Positions 39,001-49,095 of a stretch of 64,000 nt of DNA are shown here, piece after piece. This stretch comes from Pycnococcus provasolii. Lineage: Eukaryota > Chlorophyta > Pseudoscourfieldiophyceae > Pseudoscourfieldiales > Pycnococcaceae. Position numbers and translations under genes: made by a program. The notes beneath the pieces were generated by a model. It was not told the origin of the DNA, did not search any database, and worked only from the letters and a program-made list of their open reading frames with translations. Within the stretch, counting starts at the first letter, position 1. Each line of letters begins with the position of its first letter. The stretch is from positions 1,390,201-1,454,200 of the forward strand of contig OW568862.1 in the NCBI GenBank assembly GCA_938743325.2, given 5' to 3'.

Positions 39001-39923
39001 TTTGTCGACTTGTCGAGACGCGCCATCTGCTCCTTCGCCTGCAGCTTGGCTGGCCGCAGCTTCGCCACCTCCGCCGCCACCGCCTTCAGGCGCTTCTCCG
39101 CCGATGCCGTCGACGTCTGCACCTTCTTGCGCTTCGCCGTCTGGTCGTCGCGCCCCTTTTGGAGCGGCGCGAGCGTGCTCGCGTGCACATCCGCGCACGA
39201 TGCCTGCGCCACCCCAAGCGCCTGCCGCACGCCCGCCAGCTCGCTCTTGTGGTAGAGCAGCTGCACGAGCGCGAGCTTCGCGCGCTGCTCGGCGAGCTCC
39301 TCCTTCAAGCTGTTGAACTTGTCAGCCTCCTCAGCCTGCCCCTTCTTCTTGATTGCTTCGAGCATGACGGCCTTGCGCTTCAGGGATACTTCCCGCATCT
39401 TCGTCACGAGGCTGGTGCACTCCGCCTCCAGTTTTTCGTAGCGTGGCACGAGCGCGTCTGCGCCCGAGATGTGCTCGAACAGCTGCACGAGCTCGTGCGG
39501 CCCGCGTGACGCCACCTGCTCGACGTCACCCTGGAACACGAGAAAGTTTCTCGTCTTGGTGAGCACGCCGAAGCTCGCGAGCCTGTCCAGGTACGCCGCG
39601 GACGTGACCGTCTTCCCGTCGATGCTGTACGTCGCCTGCGCATTCTTAATGTCACGTCTGAACACGATTTCGTTCCCGTTCGGCTGCACGAATGCGAGCG
39701 AGACGTACGCGTTCTTTTCCCCGGTTGTGACCAGTTCACTCACCTGTCCACTTCGCAGGTGGCTGCTTCTCACGCCTACGACGAACGAGATGGCGTCCAT
39801 GAGGTTGGACTTGCCCGATCCGTTCGGCCCGACGACGCACGTGAAGTGTTCTTTGAAGGGGCCGACGACATGCGTACTTTTGTACGACTTGAAGTTGTGT
39901 ATCGTGAGACGGTCGAACGCCAT
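36045..39923 (-). CDS. SMC1: SMC1, cohesin ATPase subunit (copy a)
   Basis: SMC1 pairs with SMC3 to form the cohesin ring. The 1292-residue protein starts MAFDRLTIHNFKSYK, has Walker A GPNGSGKSN at residues about 32-40, two long coiled coils (residues about 170-500 and 690-1080), a hinge between them (GRMTDCISVTQKKYNVPVTV ... VDLVGTKIDVSGVMTGG), and a C-terminal head with signature LSGGERTVAALALLF and Walker B FFVLDEVDAALD, then a D-loop-like ENVTSVAKYI. All ATPase motifs are intact and the length is normal for SMC1. Class assignment rests on the SMC1-type N-terminus and NLMDAISFVVG. A low-complexity Ala/Lys/Arg insert (KRAAKRARRGAAAAA) lies near residue 960. A second near-identical copy is at 50274. 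Confidence 0.96.
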   Translation of the reverse strand: MAFDRLTIHNFKSYKSTHVVGPFKEHFTCVVGPNGSGKSNLMDAISFVVGVRSSHLRSGQVSELVTTGEKNAYVSLAFVQPNGNEIVFRRDIKNAQATYSIDGKTVTSAAYLDRLASFGVLTKTRNFLVFQGDVEQVASRGPHELVQLFEHISGADALVPRYEKLEAECTSLVTKMREVSLKRKAVMLEAIKKKGQAEEADKFNSLKEELAEQRAKLALVQLLYHKSELAGVRQALGVAQASCADVHASTLAPLQKGRDDQTAKRKKVQTSTASAEKRLKAVAAEVAKLRPAKLQAKEQMARLDKSTKKNAEALKKREEELAAHKEDVAKLETDLGKIQEALKELDASASSGDRDVPKLQEQHVAEYQRLKHVAGSRTFRLKQEIDTLKRSLQAADAEKARAEQQAVDLDEQATHLRQRKEKQAKASEALASQKAEFRASMDRMRAEKQELAQRAEKESKRRKTLESKCEELEERYRDARADMKLSEAEQQKRRALDSLRRLHSTTIYGRMTDCISVTQKKYNVPVTVVMGRNMDAILVEEEATAKSCITHLRVQKMAPMTFLPVTTIQAKQIDARLRSLGGTARLMMDVVTPNAAAVAAHPSAVDLKAKFERAARYAVGNTVVCDSLDEASRLCFGGGASAASAGSAAAASAPPPGPRIKAVDLVGTKIDVSGVMTGGTMHSLANRAGRWSEAQFEAVRKERTEAERELRSLPTAEQQKAAQDDLARRAASIQQQLGYAEKDLAEATKTLETLEREAAALEEEKKRTAAQTEKHAAEYAKVASEVSGKETKLRAELDDVFGDFSRRVGVANIAEKHFSQVQEVAAQRSKLTKQEAALQTQIEYERKRGLAKKMEDQRAKLHADKKEADKLREKMEKVEKTEQKHEAKRNKLSEKLLALGKETAALDAEIAETKKQLAAEQAKLAGINRSITNMQTRGEEIAMKVRDVLENCEMESVELPAAGSEGGGAGASGGAGTKRAAKRARRGAAAAAGDAEMADGDEQAAAEGTFEGEAANNALTELEHFEYTGLSGDVAELCASRRAEVSKATSASTSSEAEQDFLARLEKMQKGVSKRASAFERLEPNPKAREEYESLKKQESAMATEADETNQNLKALQVEFSGVREERSNRILDAFNAVSGKINAIYKALTTSATHPLGGSAFLTLEDDGTGSDEPHKGGCKYTAMPPTKRYRDMDQLSGGERTVAALALLFAIHAYKPSPFFVLDEVDAALDGENVTSVAKYIRSQSSESSTTCFIVITHKQEMMKHAGRLVGVKYRSGESKSEIQYLALDQ

Positions 39924-40418
39924 GCTTGTGGGAAGGCAGGGAGTGGGGCACCTGGTGGAGGGTGGAGGGTGGGGGCGAAGGGGCCTCCATGGGTGCGTGG
40001 CCGCGACCCTACAAGAACGCTGTTGGGGCGCGCGTGGCAATGGCAGAATGGGCGCGCGCCCGTCGGGCAGGCGGGGACGGACAGCCTTGAGGGAGTTGCA
40101 CCTTTCTGGATAGTTCCTTCGGATGTTGCCCAGCCTCCCCTCCACCTACGCGCATCCTGTGGAGTCTGAAGTCTGGAACATGCCACATCACCTTGCCGCA
40201 TCTTCCTAGTTCCTACTCGAGACATTTGAGGAATTGGCCAACCATACAGTAGGTGGCCTTATTCCCATTGGTATTCTTTTCCGTACGTGCATTGGCCCCG
40301 ACCTGTGACTCGTGCAAGATGGATGTTTTGTTCATCAGCGGCATCAGAGGACCTCCTCGGAGGGGGGAAATCCGGAAATGCCACCCTTAACGAGTCCCTT
40401 AAGGATCATAACTTAACA
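39924..40418. promoter_or_regulatory. Bidirectional promoter region of SMC1-a and MYB-SCC3
   Basis: About 495 bp between head-to-head start codons, so the two cohesin genes probably share control. The same region is duplicated at 49776-50273, differing by small changes including a 2-bp insertion (GAGAGTCCC against GAGTCCC) that breaks the short frame upstream of the ATG at 40419. This supports 40419 as the start. Confidence 0.6.
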
Positions 40419-43400
40419 ATGTCTACCTGTACGAAGAGGACAGCATCAGGAAGGAAAACCAGAAAAGATAAAGGAAAACCTAGGAGGCCGCGAAATAAAT
40501 GGACAGAAGAGGAACATAAGAAGTTTCTCAAGGCGCTCGACATGTACGGACGAGACTGGCACAAGTGTGCAGAACACATGCAAACGAGGGAAAGCAAGGC
40601 AATCGAAAGCCACGCGCAACATCACTTCATCAGGCTGTGCCATCAGGGAATCCCGCTACCCGCCAAGGTGGCGGAAAGCGGAGAAGGATACACGAAGAGT
40701 GGAAAACCGCTCGACCTTAACAGCGCAGCAGCTCAGGCTGTTCTCGCGTACTCGGGTGCCGCCGCCGCCGCCGCTGCCGCTGCTCCCGCCCCCGCTCCCG
40801 CTCCCGCTCCAGTCAAGCCGAACCAGATGAATGGACTGCACTTTCAGCCGCCTGTGACTTCGCAGGAGCAGCAGCAGAAACAAAAGAAAGGAAAGCAGGC
40901 ACTGTCGCCGCCAACGCCAAAGGCTGCTGCTGCAGCAACGACGTCGCCGCCTGCAGGAGCAGGAAACGCAAACGTCAACAACATGTACGAAGTGTGCCGA
41001 ACGGGTCCTTCCACGCACGTCACGGCGACGGCGAAAGCGCTCGTCCAGTCCGCGCTGACGAACGAACGAGGCGCTGTGAGCAAGCTCATCACGCTCACCA
41101 TGCGTGCAGCAGGCATCAACGCCGTTGACGCCGCCGTCGCACCCGCGGAGCTCGACAAGCCGAACGCCATGGACGCGCTCGTCGACGCCAAGGCGCAGGT
41201 GGCGCGCGAAACCGAGCTGGATGCAGAGTCTGTCAGAGACAAGATAGCACTCGCACACGGCGTGCATAGCATGTGGGAGCAAGTCGGGGCGATGGCGTGC
41301 GAGTCGGACGCCGCGCTGCGAGGCAACCTGCTCCAAACACTGTCCGACTTTGCCGTCAAGCTGTCCGCGTGCAGCGTTCGCGACCTGCGCACGTACGGGG
41401 CGCAGTTCGCGCTCGCGCTCATCACGTCGCTTGTGAGTACCGCGGCAAACACACAGAAGGTGCTCGTCTCCACGCAGCGCCAGCTGGAGGCGGCGCAGGG
41501 AACGGGGCAGCTTTGGGCGACGCTGAAGCACCTCATGGAGACGACGCAGAGCAAGCACGAGCGCCTGCACGACCACATCTCGTCGGTGTTCCAGGGCGCC
41601 TTCACACACCGCTTCCACGACGTCGACGTCACCGTCCGCAAAGCGTGCATCGAGAGTCTCGGCAGCTGGGTCGCCATGTACCCCACGCACTTCCTCGACG
41701 ACTCGTTTCTGAAGTACGTCGGATTGGCGATGAAAGACCTGGACCAACACGTGCGTCGCTCCGCGCTAGCGGCACTCAAGCCGCTGTACGCCCCCAAAAA
41801 GGGAAGCTCCATGCAGATTCAGGCTATGGATCTGTTCACGCAGCGATTCGCCCCACGCGTGCTGGAGATGACGTCGGACGTCGACCAGGGAGTACGCGTG
41901 GCGGCCATTGCGCTCGTACGCGCGATGCTCATCTCCGACGCGGCTGAAGATGGCACATTCTTCCTCGCCGAGAAGAAGGCGGCGGACAACGAGGCTGGTG
42001 CGTCGCCATCGACGCAGCCGGCGGAGCCGCGCGATCGCATGCTCGAGACGATTCGCAGCCTTCTCATCACGTGCCATGCAGAGGCTGTGCGTAAGGCTGC
42101 CGGCGACCTGCTCGCGGATGTGTACCTCGCATTCGCCGAGCACGTATCCGTGGCGAAGGGTCGGGCCGAAGGACGCGACGGTGCCACGCTCGGCGCGCTC
42201 GCGCAGCTCGCGTCATTCATCGGAAACGACGCGTCCTCGGAGGAAGTGGACAGCATCGTCGACGCCGTGGCGGAAAAGGCACCGGTTCTCCAGGACTGGG
42301 ATCTGCTCGTCAAGTGCATGACGTGCGACGAGGCGGCAGCTGCGCTGTCATCCGCCGCCGATCTTGAGGATGTCAGTGCGTCGACGTCGCCGGCGTCGTC
42401 GAAGGAAAAAGCGTCGAAGAAGGCGCGCAGCAGCTCTTCCAGCTCCTCTTCGGTCGCACTGCGCCGCGCAATCATGCGCCTGCTTGCATCCTCCGTGACT
42501 CGAATGGCAAAACTGGCGCGCGACAGTGACGCAACCTCGGGCTCGAGGAAGCGTGACGCCGAAAAGCACGGCGTTGCGCACAAGGAGGCGACAAGTGCAC
42601 TCAGTCTGCACGCACCCTCACTGCTGCGCCTCTTCGGGCTGCACGGCGTGGCTTCGGACGACGCCAGCCTTACCGCCGCGGTGAAGATGTTCGCCGCGCT
42701 GAAGCTCGATGTGTACTCGGCGAGGCGCGCCGAGGCGTCGTACTCTGAGGCGCTTACCCTCGTTCATCACGAGGCGGCACTCGCGCCCGCTCCCGCCTCT
42801 TCGGATCAGCCAGAGAGCTGGATGGCGGCTTTCGGATGCTTCGCCATTCTCGCAGATGCCGAGAAGAACGGCGCTATCCCTCCCACGCTGCGTGACGCAA
42901 TCGCCAACGAGACGTCAGCGCTGGCAGAGGTGCTAACCACGGCTGCGGTGGAAGCGTCAGAGCGCATCTCGTCGACGCTCGCATCCGCGAGCGCTGCAGC
43001 GGCGGCACCGTCGCGAGGCTGTGGCAAGCGCGGTCGAGGTGGCGGTGCTGCTCAGGTGGACGCGGAAGATTTGCTCGACGTGGATTCCTGGGCATTCACC
43101 AGCATTCTGCAGCCGATGCAGCGTCTCCAAGCCTTTCTCAATGCAACAGGCGGCGTGGCGATCTGCAACGAAGCGAGTCTGTGGGAGGAAGATGCGCGCG
43201 CAGCGAACCTGTTCGATGCGATCCACAGCGCGTGCAATGCGATGGCTACCGACGGCAAGTCCGTGCACGGCTCGATCGAACAAAGTGCTGTGAACAATCT
43301 GTACATGCTCTCGACGGCGCGTGCATACTGCGAAGGCGCGCGTCTGAACGACCGCGTCGCGGATGCGGCAGCCTCGGCGGAGGCGGCGATCCATTTGACG

Positions 43401-43703
43401 TCGTCAGAGAACACGGACTCAGATGCTGACGATGCGTTTCGGAGAATGAACGCTTTGACCGCCGTGTGCATCCTCGCAAACGCCATCGCTCCCGGCGTTC
43501 AATCGAATGCCGCTTACATGCCATCAGAAGCGGCGGGCAGGTCGCTGCACAGTGCCTGTGAAACGTCGGTCGCCCATCTTGCCGATCCCAACGCGATCGC
43601 CGTGCAGGTGGAAGTGGACAGTCCGAAGAAGAGGAAGAGGAACAGGAAGAGGAAGAGGAAGAGGAATAGGAAGTCAGGAAGAGGAACTTTAAAAATTAAT
43701 TAA
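40419..43703 (+). CDS. SCC3: MYB/SANT domain fused to SCC3/STAG cohesin subunit
   Basis: A 1094-residue chimera in one frame. Residues about 27-75 are a single SHAQKYF-class MYB repeat (NKWTEEEHKKFLKALDMYGR, then ESHAQHHFIRLC), normally a DNA-binding domain. An Ala/Pro/Gln-rich linker follows (about 105-190). From about 195 the protein resembles SCC3/STAG, the HEAT-repeat subunit that clamps DNA to cohesin: VRDLRTYGAQFALALITSLV, STQRQLEAAQG, ISSVFQGAFTHRFHDVDVTV, FLDDSFLKYVGLAMKDLD and LDLFTQRF-like motifs align with the STAG conserved domain. The C-terminus is a run of Lys/Arg (KKRKRNRKRKRKRNRKS). The MYB and C-terminal parts are visibly more AT-rich than the middle. An in-frame ATG at 40323 exists but is not preserved in the duplicated promoter. 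It converges with SCC2 and overlaps it at the stop. Confidence 0.85.
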   Translation: MSTCTKRTASGRKTRKDKGKPRRPRNKWTEEEHKKFLKALDMYGRDWHKCAEHMQTRESKAIESHAQHHFIRLCHQGIPLPAKVAESGEGYTKSGKPLDLNSAAAQAVLAYSGAAAAAAAAAPAPAPAPAPVKPNQMNGLHFQPPVTSQEQQQKQKKGKQALSPPTPKAAAAATTSPPAGAGNANVNNMYEVCRTGPSTHVTATAKALVQSALTNERGAVSKLITLTMRAAGINAVDAAVAPAELDKPNAMDALVDAKAQVARETELDAESVRDKIALAHGVHSMWEQVGAMACESDAALRGNLLQTLSDFAVKLSACSVRDLRTYGAQFALALITSLVSTAANTQKVLVSTQRQLEAAQGTGQLWATLKHLMETTQSKHERLHDHISSVFQGAFTHRFHDVDVTVRKACIESLGSWVAMYPTHFLDDSFLKYVGLAMKDLDQHVRRSALAALKPLYAPKKGSSMQIQAMDLFTQRFAPRVLEMTSDVDQGVRVAAIALVRAMLISDAAEDGTFFLAEKKAADNEAGASPSTQPAEPRDRMLETIRSLLITCHAEAVRKAAGDLLADVYLAFAEHVSVAKGRAEGRDGATLGALAQLASFIGNDASSEEVDSIVDAVAEKAPVLQDWDLLVKCMTCDEAAAALSSAADLEDVSASTSPASSKEKASKKARSSSSSSSSVALRRAIMRLLASSVTRMAKLARDSDATSGSRKRDAEKHGVAHKEATSALSLHAPSLLRLFGLHGVASDDASLTAAVKMFAALKLDVYSARRAEASYSEALTLVHHEAALAPAPASSDQPESWMAAFGCFAILADAEKNGAIPPTLRDAIANETSALAEVLTTAAVEASERISSTLASASAAAAAPSRGCGKRGRGGGAAQVDAEDLLDVDSWAFTSILQPMQRLQAFLNATGGVAICNEASLWEEDARAANLFDAIHSACNAMATDGKSVHGSIEQSAVNNLYMLSTARAYCEGARLNDRVADAAASAEAAIHLTSSENTDSDADDAFRRMNALTAVCILANAIAPGVQSNAAYMPSEAAGRSLHSACETSVAHLADPNAIAVQVEVDSPKKRKRNRKRKRKRNRKSGRGTLKIN

Positions 43704-44069
43704 TTACGAATTAACTCCCCTAAAAGAATATTGCCCAGATTATCAAAATCTGTTGATGGGTCAACTTCAAAAAATTCCGTACCATATGCAATCTTGTAAT
43801 GGCTGTTCATGTAAACCTTTAAACGGTTCTCCATCTCGCCTTCTTCACCTTCAAAGTACTCCTTAATCATTAACAACTTTTTAGGCTTGTTCGTGGCCTG
43901 GTAGTCTTTTTGAATTCTGCTTTTCAGACACTTATGCGACATCCCCACCTTCACCACAGACCAATCCTCTTTTTTCACTTCTTTTTTTCCTTGGAGGAGG
44001 AATGCGTACACTCCACTACGCCCTTCAAACGTACTCACTTTCTGCTTGATTTCTGCATCATTGATGACA

Positions 44070-44113
<44 letters not shown>

Positions 44114-47100
44114 CTCGTTGTCGTCCTCGTCGACTGCTGCACCTCTGCTACGCTTCATGCCAACCTTCTTTTTCGCTTTCTTGACAGCATGCGCGAGGGC
44201 TGCATAGTCTGTGCCAGCATCCTCCTGCTCGAGCCGCTTGGCTAGCTCACCAAGGCTGATTCCTTCGCCATCTCCTTGCAGGGCTCTGTGCACGTCCACC
44301 ATGCCGTTGATTATGGCAGCCGCGCCGTCGAAAGGCGAGCCGCTGCCTCTACCGACAGACCCCGCCGCTCCCGAAAAGTCCGTGGGCTTGTAGGATGCAA
44401 TACGCTCATCTGTTAAGCGGAAGCGCGCACGAAGGCAGGCCTTAAGGCGAAGGAGCAGGACGCCTGAGGCGAGCTTCTCGGTCGACGGTGTTGACCCGAG
44501 AGGCGCCTCGGTACCACCATCGTTGTCGCCGCCGCCGTCGTCGTCGTCAATCGTGAGAACGCCAAGTTTCGCGAGCTCGGCATTGCAGGCAACAACCACG
44601 TGAAGTGCCTCCGCCTGACGAACGTATGGTAGAGTCGCCAGAATGTCTGCGCTCAGCGCAGACAGCCACCAGCTTTGGACAGTAGTTTCCGCGATGTGGC
44701 GAATGGCAGACTCCAGGAAGCGGCGCTTGAAGCCGAGACGTGTGCCGAAAGCAGATGCGTACAATTCTCCCCAGATCACGAGCGCGTATGCCGGCGGAGT
44801 TGAGCTTGATCCCTTCAGCATACGAGCAGCAAGTTTAATGCCGTCTGCGAGACTGCTCGCAACGCGTCCGGCACCATCATTTGCGATGTAGCGATGCAGC
44901 TCTGCCGCCGCGCCACGGCGTAGCGATTCGTCGGGATCCGTCGTGGCACTGCGAAGAATGCTCGGGAGCGCCTCCTGCGGAGGCACGTGGCCGTGAACGA
45001 GAGCTGCGGCGACCACGGTGGTGGCTCGAGAGCGAACCGTAATGTGAGCGGACGCGTCGCCGCTCAGCTCCACGACGCGCGTGAAGTGCTCCTGGATGGC
45101 TGCCCCGGCGTGCGTCGCCACATCGTCGGTCGCGCCATTGATCTTGTTGATCGTCATTTTCTCCGCGCCGTTGCTGCAGCCGGCATCGGCTTTACTCTGC
45201 GCGTGCACGAGACGGTCCTCTTCCACGGCACTCAGCTCGGACAGGAGGCGAAGCACGCGATCCTGATCCTCTAGTGGAGAATTCTGGGAAAGGGCTCGCG
45301 CGAACAACGCATGCACGTCAAGGCGTTGCAGAAGCGGCGGGCCGCCAGCACTTTCCATGCTTGAACCTGCGTGCGCAGCGCGGCTTGCAGCCATTGCCGC
45401 ATCGCAGAGAGCGCCAAAAGCGAAGGAGGCGACCTGATTGTGCTGAGGATGGCTCGCCGTGCTCCCGTAGAGCTTTTGAAAGCGAACGTGCATCTGAGCT
45501 GCCGTTGTTGGTTTGAGCACCGATCCACCGCCGCTGCGCAAAAGGGCGCCAAGGGCGAAGAGCGCGCGTGGCACACGTGCCGCATCGTCGTCACCGGCGT
45601 CGACGCTGAGCTGTGCGCGGTAATGCGCGAAGAGACGCCCAACGCACGCGCGCGCGCGCGAATCTCCCGCTGCCGCCAGGCCGCATAGGGCAGTACTGGC
45701 AGTCTCGGCCACCTGACGCTGCGCTGCATTGGTGAAGAGGTTCACGAGCCTCTTCTCCGCCTCTGCGTATAGCACGTCTGAGATCGGCGGTCGAAGGCTC
45801 GCGCCCATGACGTGCAGGAGAACCAGCTTCGTCTCAGCTACACTTCGTGAATCGTCCCTCTTCGTGAGAACGATGTGAGGCACTAGCGACTGCATGGTGT
45901 CCGCCGGCGGAGGGCAGCCAGCCACATCGAGGGCGTGCAGAAAGAGAAGAGGCGCGAGCAGGGATCCGCCGGTTCCATCGCTCAGCCCGTCCACTGCCAT
46001 GTGAAGTGCCGCATCGCGGTGCACGTGCAGGCACTCGTCACCCATGTCGCGAAGGATGCGTTGCAGCAGCGCGACGAGCACAGTGTTGCGCCGCAGAGGA
46101 AGGCTGATAGCTCCCGAAGGTGAGGACGAGGCGCGAAAGTATTTTAGGGAGATAGTAGCCAGAACGCGTGCAGCCCTCTCGTCTTTGGTGGCTGCGCTGA
46201 GGTTCGCGGTGGGGCTTCCCAGGCCATTGCCGCCGCCGCCGCCGCCGTCATCGTCTTCTGCGTCATCGACGTCCACACTTGAGGGAGTCAGGCTGAGCAC
46301 GTCGATGAAGGTGCGCACGACAAGCGTTCGAATCGACTCCTCAGGGTCGTCGACTCGCCAAAGCACCTCAGCAAGAGCGTCCGTGGTGACGGCGTCGTCG
46401 AGCGAGGTGGCATGGAGCACATCGCGAAGCGTTGTCAGCGCAGCCTTGCGTACAGCCAGCGATGTATCTCGACATCGCTGTGCTAGTTTGGCGGTGAGCT
46501 CGGAACGATTGTCCGAGCTCACCGCCGCCGCTCGAACACTCGATGACTCGTCCGAAAGCGCATGTTCCACCGCCGCTCGGAATGCCGGCGCGTGCGTGGC
46601 AGACTCGGGATCCGCAGATGCGAGCTGGTGCAGCGCTTTCATGGCATGGCAGCGCACAGACGGAGATGATTCAAAGCGGCGATCAATCGCCTGTGTCAGC
46701 CACGTGAGCAGCACCGGCGAAGATAGCGGGACGAGGCGGCGTGTCGTTGCGAGAATACTTATGGCGAGCGAATATGTTTTCGAGTCATCGCTGGATGCTT
46801 GGCCCGCCGCCGCCGCCGCCGCCGCCACGCGCACATCCTCCAGGGGTTCCTGGAGGCGCCAATACCGAGGAAGCGTCGCATTGTCGCCGCTGCTTTTAAC
46901 CCCCCCTTCCGCCTCGAGGCAGTACAGCTTAGTCAGCGTGAATCGGCGTGCCAGAGCCATCGCCTGTAGGGCCGCATTGACGGGATATTCGAGCTCCGGA
47001 GATGCACGCTGTGGAGGAAGGCGTGCTGCGGCGGACCCGGTGGCTGCGAGTTGTAGCATAGCATAGTAATCCTGGCGCGGGTTTGTCTGTTGCTGCTGCA

Positions 47101-48751
47101 TCAGAGGGCTCACGATGGGAAGCGGTGGCGAAATTGCGCGTGCACCCGTTATCGATTCGGAATATGCCCCTGCTTTCTCAGATGAACATCGGACGAGGCG
47201 CACCCAGTAATGCCCATTCAAGAGCCGACGGTCCAAGTGGCAGCTAGACGAGGTGGGTGTAAACCACCCCATCTGTCTAGCCGCAAACTCGACGGGAATC
47301 CACCTACTCTTGCGCACGATCGAGCCGTCCTGCTGATCTTGAGCCTCGTCGGATGGAGGCATGCTCGCACCGTCACCAGTACGTGGCACCACAATGACGT
47401 GCACATCAAAGTCGCCGAGGCGCGTGCGCGTCGCCTTGGCATGCGCAAGAGCGTGTGCCACCACCTTTCCCACGACGTCGCAGGCGAGGCTGCGGTGCAG
47501 CACCTCCGTACTCTTGAATCCAAACCTACCTCCCAGTACCGTGCACAGCCCGTGCAAAATTACGTCGCAAGCGGGCCACAGCATATCGCCGTGGCTCTGC
47601 AGAGAGCACAGGTCTTCCACCACGGACTCGACGATCGCCTTGATGTCAATCTCTCGCTGCCTTGCGGTGGACACATTCTGAAGCAGCGCGATCCAGAAGG
47701 CGTCAACGTAGTGCGTGCACTTCGCGTGCAGGGCGCTCGATGCCGAGACATCGCCTTCGCCGCTCCTCTCTTGGCTTGGCAGCGACAGTGACGCCTGCAT
47801 GCACAAGACGAGCGCGGCAGACACGGGTCGCACATTCGCCGTCTTGGTGCCATCACATTCGCCGATGGGCATCATGCACGTGCGAATCTCACGGGTCGGA
47901 GTGCTCGGTAGGTCGGTGAGAATCTTTGCGAGGCTCGTGACGACGTCCAAGCGTGAGGCGTGGTGCCCGTGGTCGAATGCACACCACAGAAGTTCAAGCG
48001 ACGCCAGCTGCATCGGAACGAGTGGGTGCGGATTTGCTCGCGTGTTGGGCACCTCGAGCGCTCGCATCGCAAGGCGCTGGATCTGTGCCTGCAGCGTGCC
48101 TGCCAGCCGAATGCGCGCTTGCAGGCGAGCGAGCAGGGCATGCGCCTGAACCACCTTGGTGACAACAGGGTTGCTAGAGTCAGCAAGCACAGCCTCGACG
48201 TTCTCGCGCACGCGCTGGATGATTTGCTCAATCTGATCGTCGACGTACAGCTGAGGCGGTAAGTTGGGCAGCGTGAGTACCGAGAGTACTCCGTTGTCGT
48301 TTGAGCTGTCGTCGTTGGTGAAGTGCTCGATGAGAGACGATGCTGTTTTCTCGTCGATGTCACTCGACGAGCTTGAGTCAGCAGCAGCTTTGTGAGCTTG
48401 GCTCAGCGCCAGCGCGATGAAGGCGTTGACGGCAGCGTCGTGCTGTTTCGGTTGTTCCTTGCTAAGTATGGTCCCTGCCAGGGTGTGCAAGGTCTTCTGA
48501 GCAGGCGGCGGCGGCGGCGGCGGCGGCGGTGGTTGGCTGGCGATGCTTCGTGCGCGTTTAATTTGTCGCTGAGCCATTTCGTCGTCATCTTCATCTCCGT
48601 TGTCAGGTGACGGTGGTTGTGGAGTAGGCGGTGGCGGCGTTTGCGTTGGCGGCGTTTGCGTTTGCGTTTGCGTCGCAGCAGCCTCATCTGGCAGTGCCGC
48701 CGGTGCTGCCGCAGCAGCAACTGTGCGAGCCTTGCGCTTGCGCTTCGACAT
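43700..48751 (-). CDS. SCC2: SCC2/NIPBL-type cohesin loader with C-terminal GIY-YIG/T5orf172-like domain
   Basis: SCC2 with SCC4 loads cohesin onto DNA and stimulates its ATPase. The 1683-residue protein has a basic start (MSKRKRKARTV), a Thr/Pro/Gln-rich and poly-Pro N-terminus, then HEAT repeats. Diagnostic matches to SCC2/NIPBL are LAQRCRDTSLAVRKAALTTL followed by VLWRVDDPEESIRTLVVRTF, ARVPRALFALGALLR, VHALFARAL near LLSELSAVEEDRL, and HGHVPPQEALPSILRSATTD. After a poly-Asp tract, the last 105 residues (SGVYAFLLQGKKEV, VVKVGMSHKCLKSRIQKDY, MENRLKVYMNSHYK, GTEFFEVD) resemble a T5orf172/MUG113-type GIY-YIG domain, not expected in SCC2. That part is distinctly AT-rich. An upstream in-frame ATG at 49174 would add 141 residues, but these read through a poly-C and a repeat, so 48751 is preferred. 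Confidence 0.82.
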
Positions 48752-48790
48752 GCCCTTGCAAATGGGCGCGTGCCTTAGGCCGGGGGAGGA

Positions 48791-48810
48791 GGGGGGGGGG
48801 GGGGGGGGGG
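48791..48810. repeat. Poly-G tract upstream of SCC2
   Basis: Twenty consecutive G on the plus strand, 40 bp upstream of the SCC2 ATG. It is probably in the 5' UTR or promoter, and its length is likely unreliable in an assembly. Confidence 0.95.
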
Positions 48811-48954
48811 CAAGAGTTAGAGAGAGTTGGCAGCAGCTTCGCGGCTGGGATATTGCCCACCTTAATAGCTTAATCTTCGTGATGCAAGACCGGCCGCGAA
48901 CGTGCATTCGTGCAGATCTCCAGAAAGGGTCGTAGGCACTACAAGCGGCCCTCT

Positions 48955-49095
48955 GGGGGGTTTTGGGGCACTTTGCGCATTTCGCCTCTTTTGGGGCAGA
49001 ATCACGGCCCTCCCCTGAGCCTTGGGGCAGAATCACGGCCCTCCCCGGGGGTTTGGGGCAGAACCTCGGCCCTCCCTCAGGCAGAATCTCGGCCC
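48955..49095. repeat. Imperfect ~30-bp tandem repeat (GGGGCAGAATCACGGCCCTC)
   Basis: Four degrading copies of a unit containing GGCAGAATC(A/T)CGGCCC upstream of SCC2. The interval 48752-49615 otherwise holds an (AAAG)n tract (about 49217-49240) and a CTC-rich run (about 49310-49350), with no supported gene. Confidence 0.85.

Larger units (their letters stand above)
34219..40577 (-). repeat. Left arm of a roughly 6-kb inverted segmental duplication
   Basis: This segment matches 49616-55224 in reverse. It spans repeat-rich flank, SMC1, the bidirectional promoter and the first 159 bases of the MYB-SCC3 gene. Homology stops inside the MYB domain at about 40577/49616. The arm continues left of copia copy 2 for about 75 bp (28076-28151). 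Extra sequence at about 34610-35210, including a second fold-back element, is absent from the right arm. Confidence 0.93.

Noticed and set aside
40287-40418. Upstream extension of MYB-SCC3
   Set aside because: The first codon is GTG, and the frame is broken by a 2-bp difference in the duplicated promoter, so it is not conserved.
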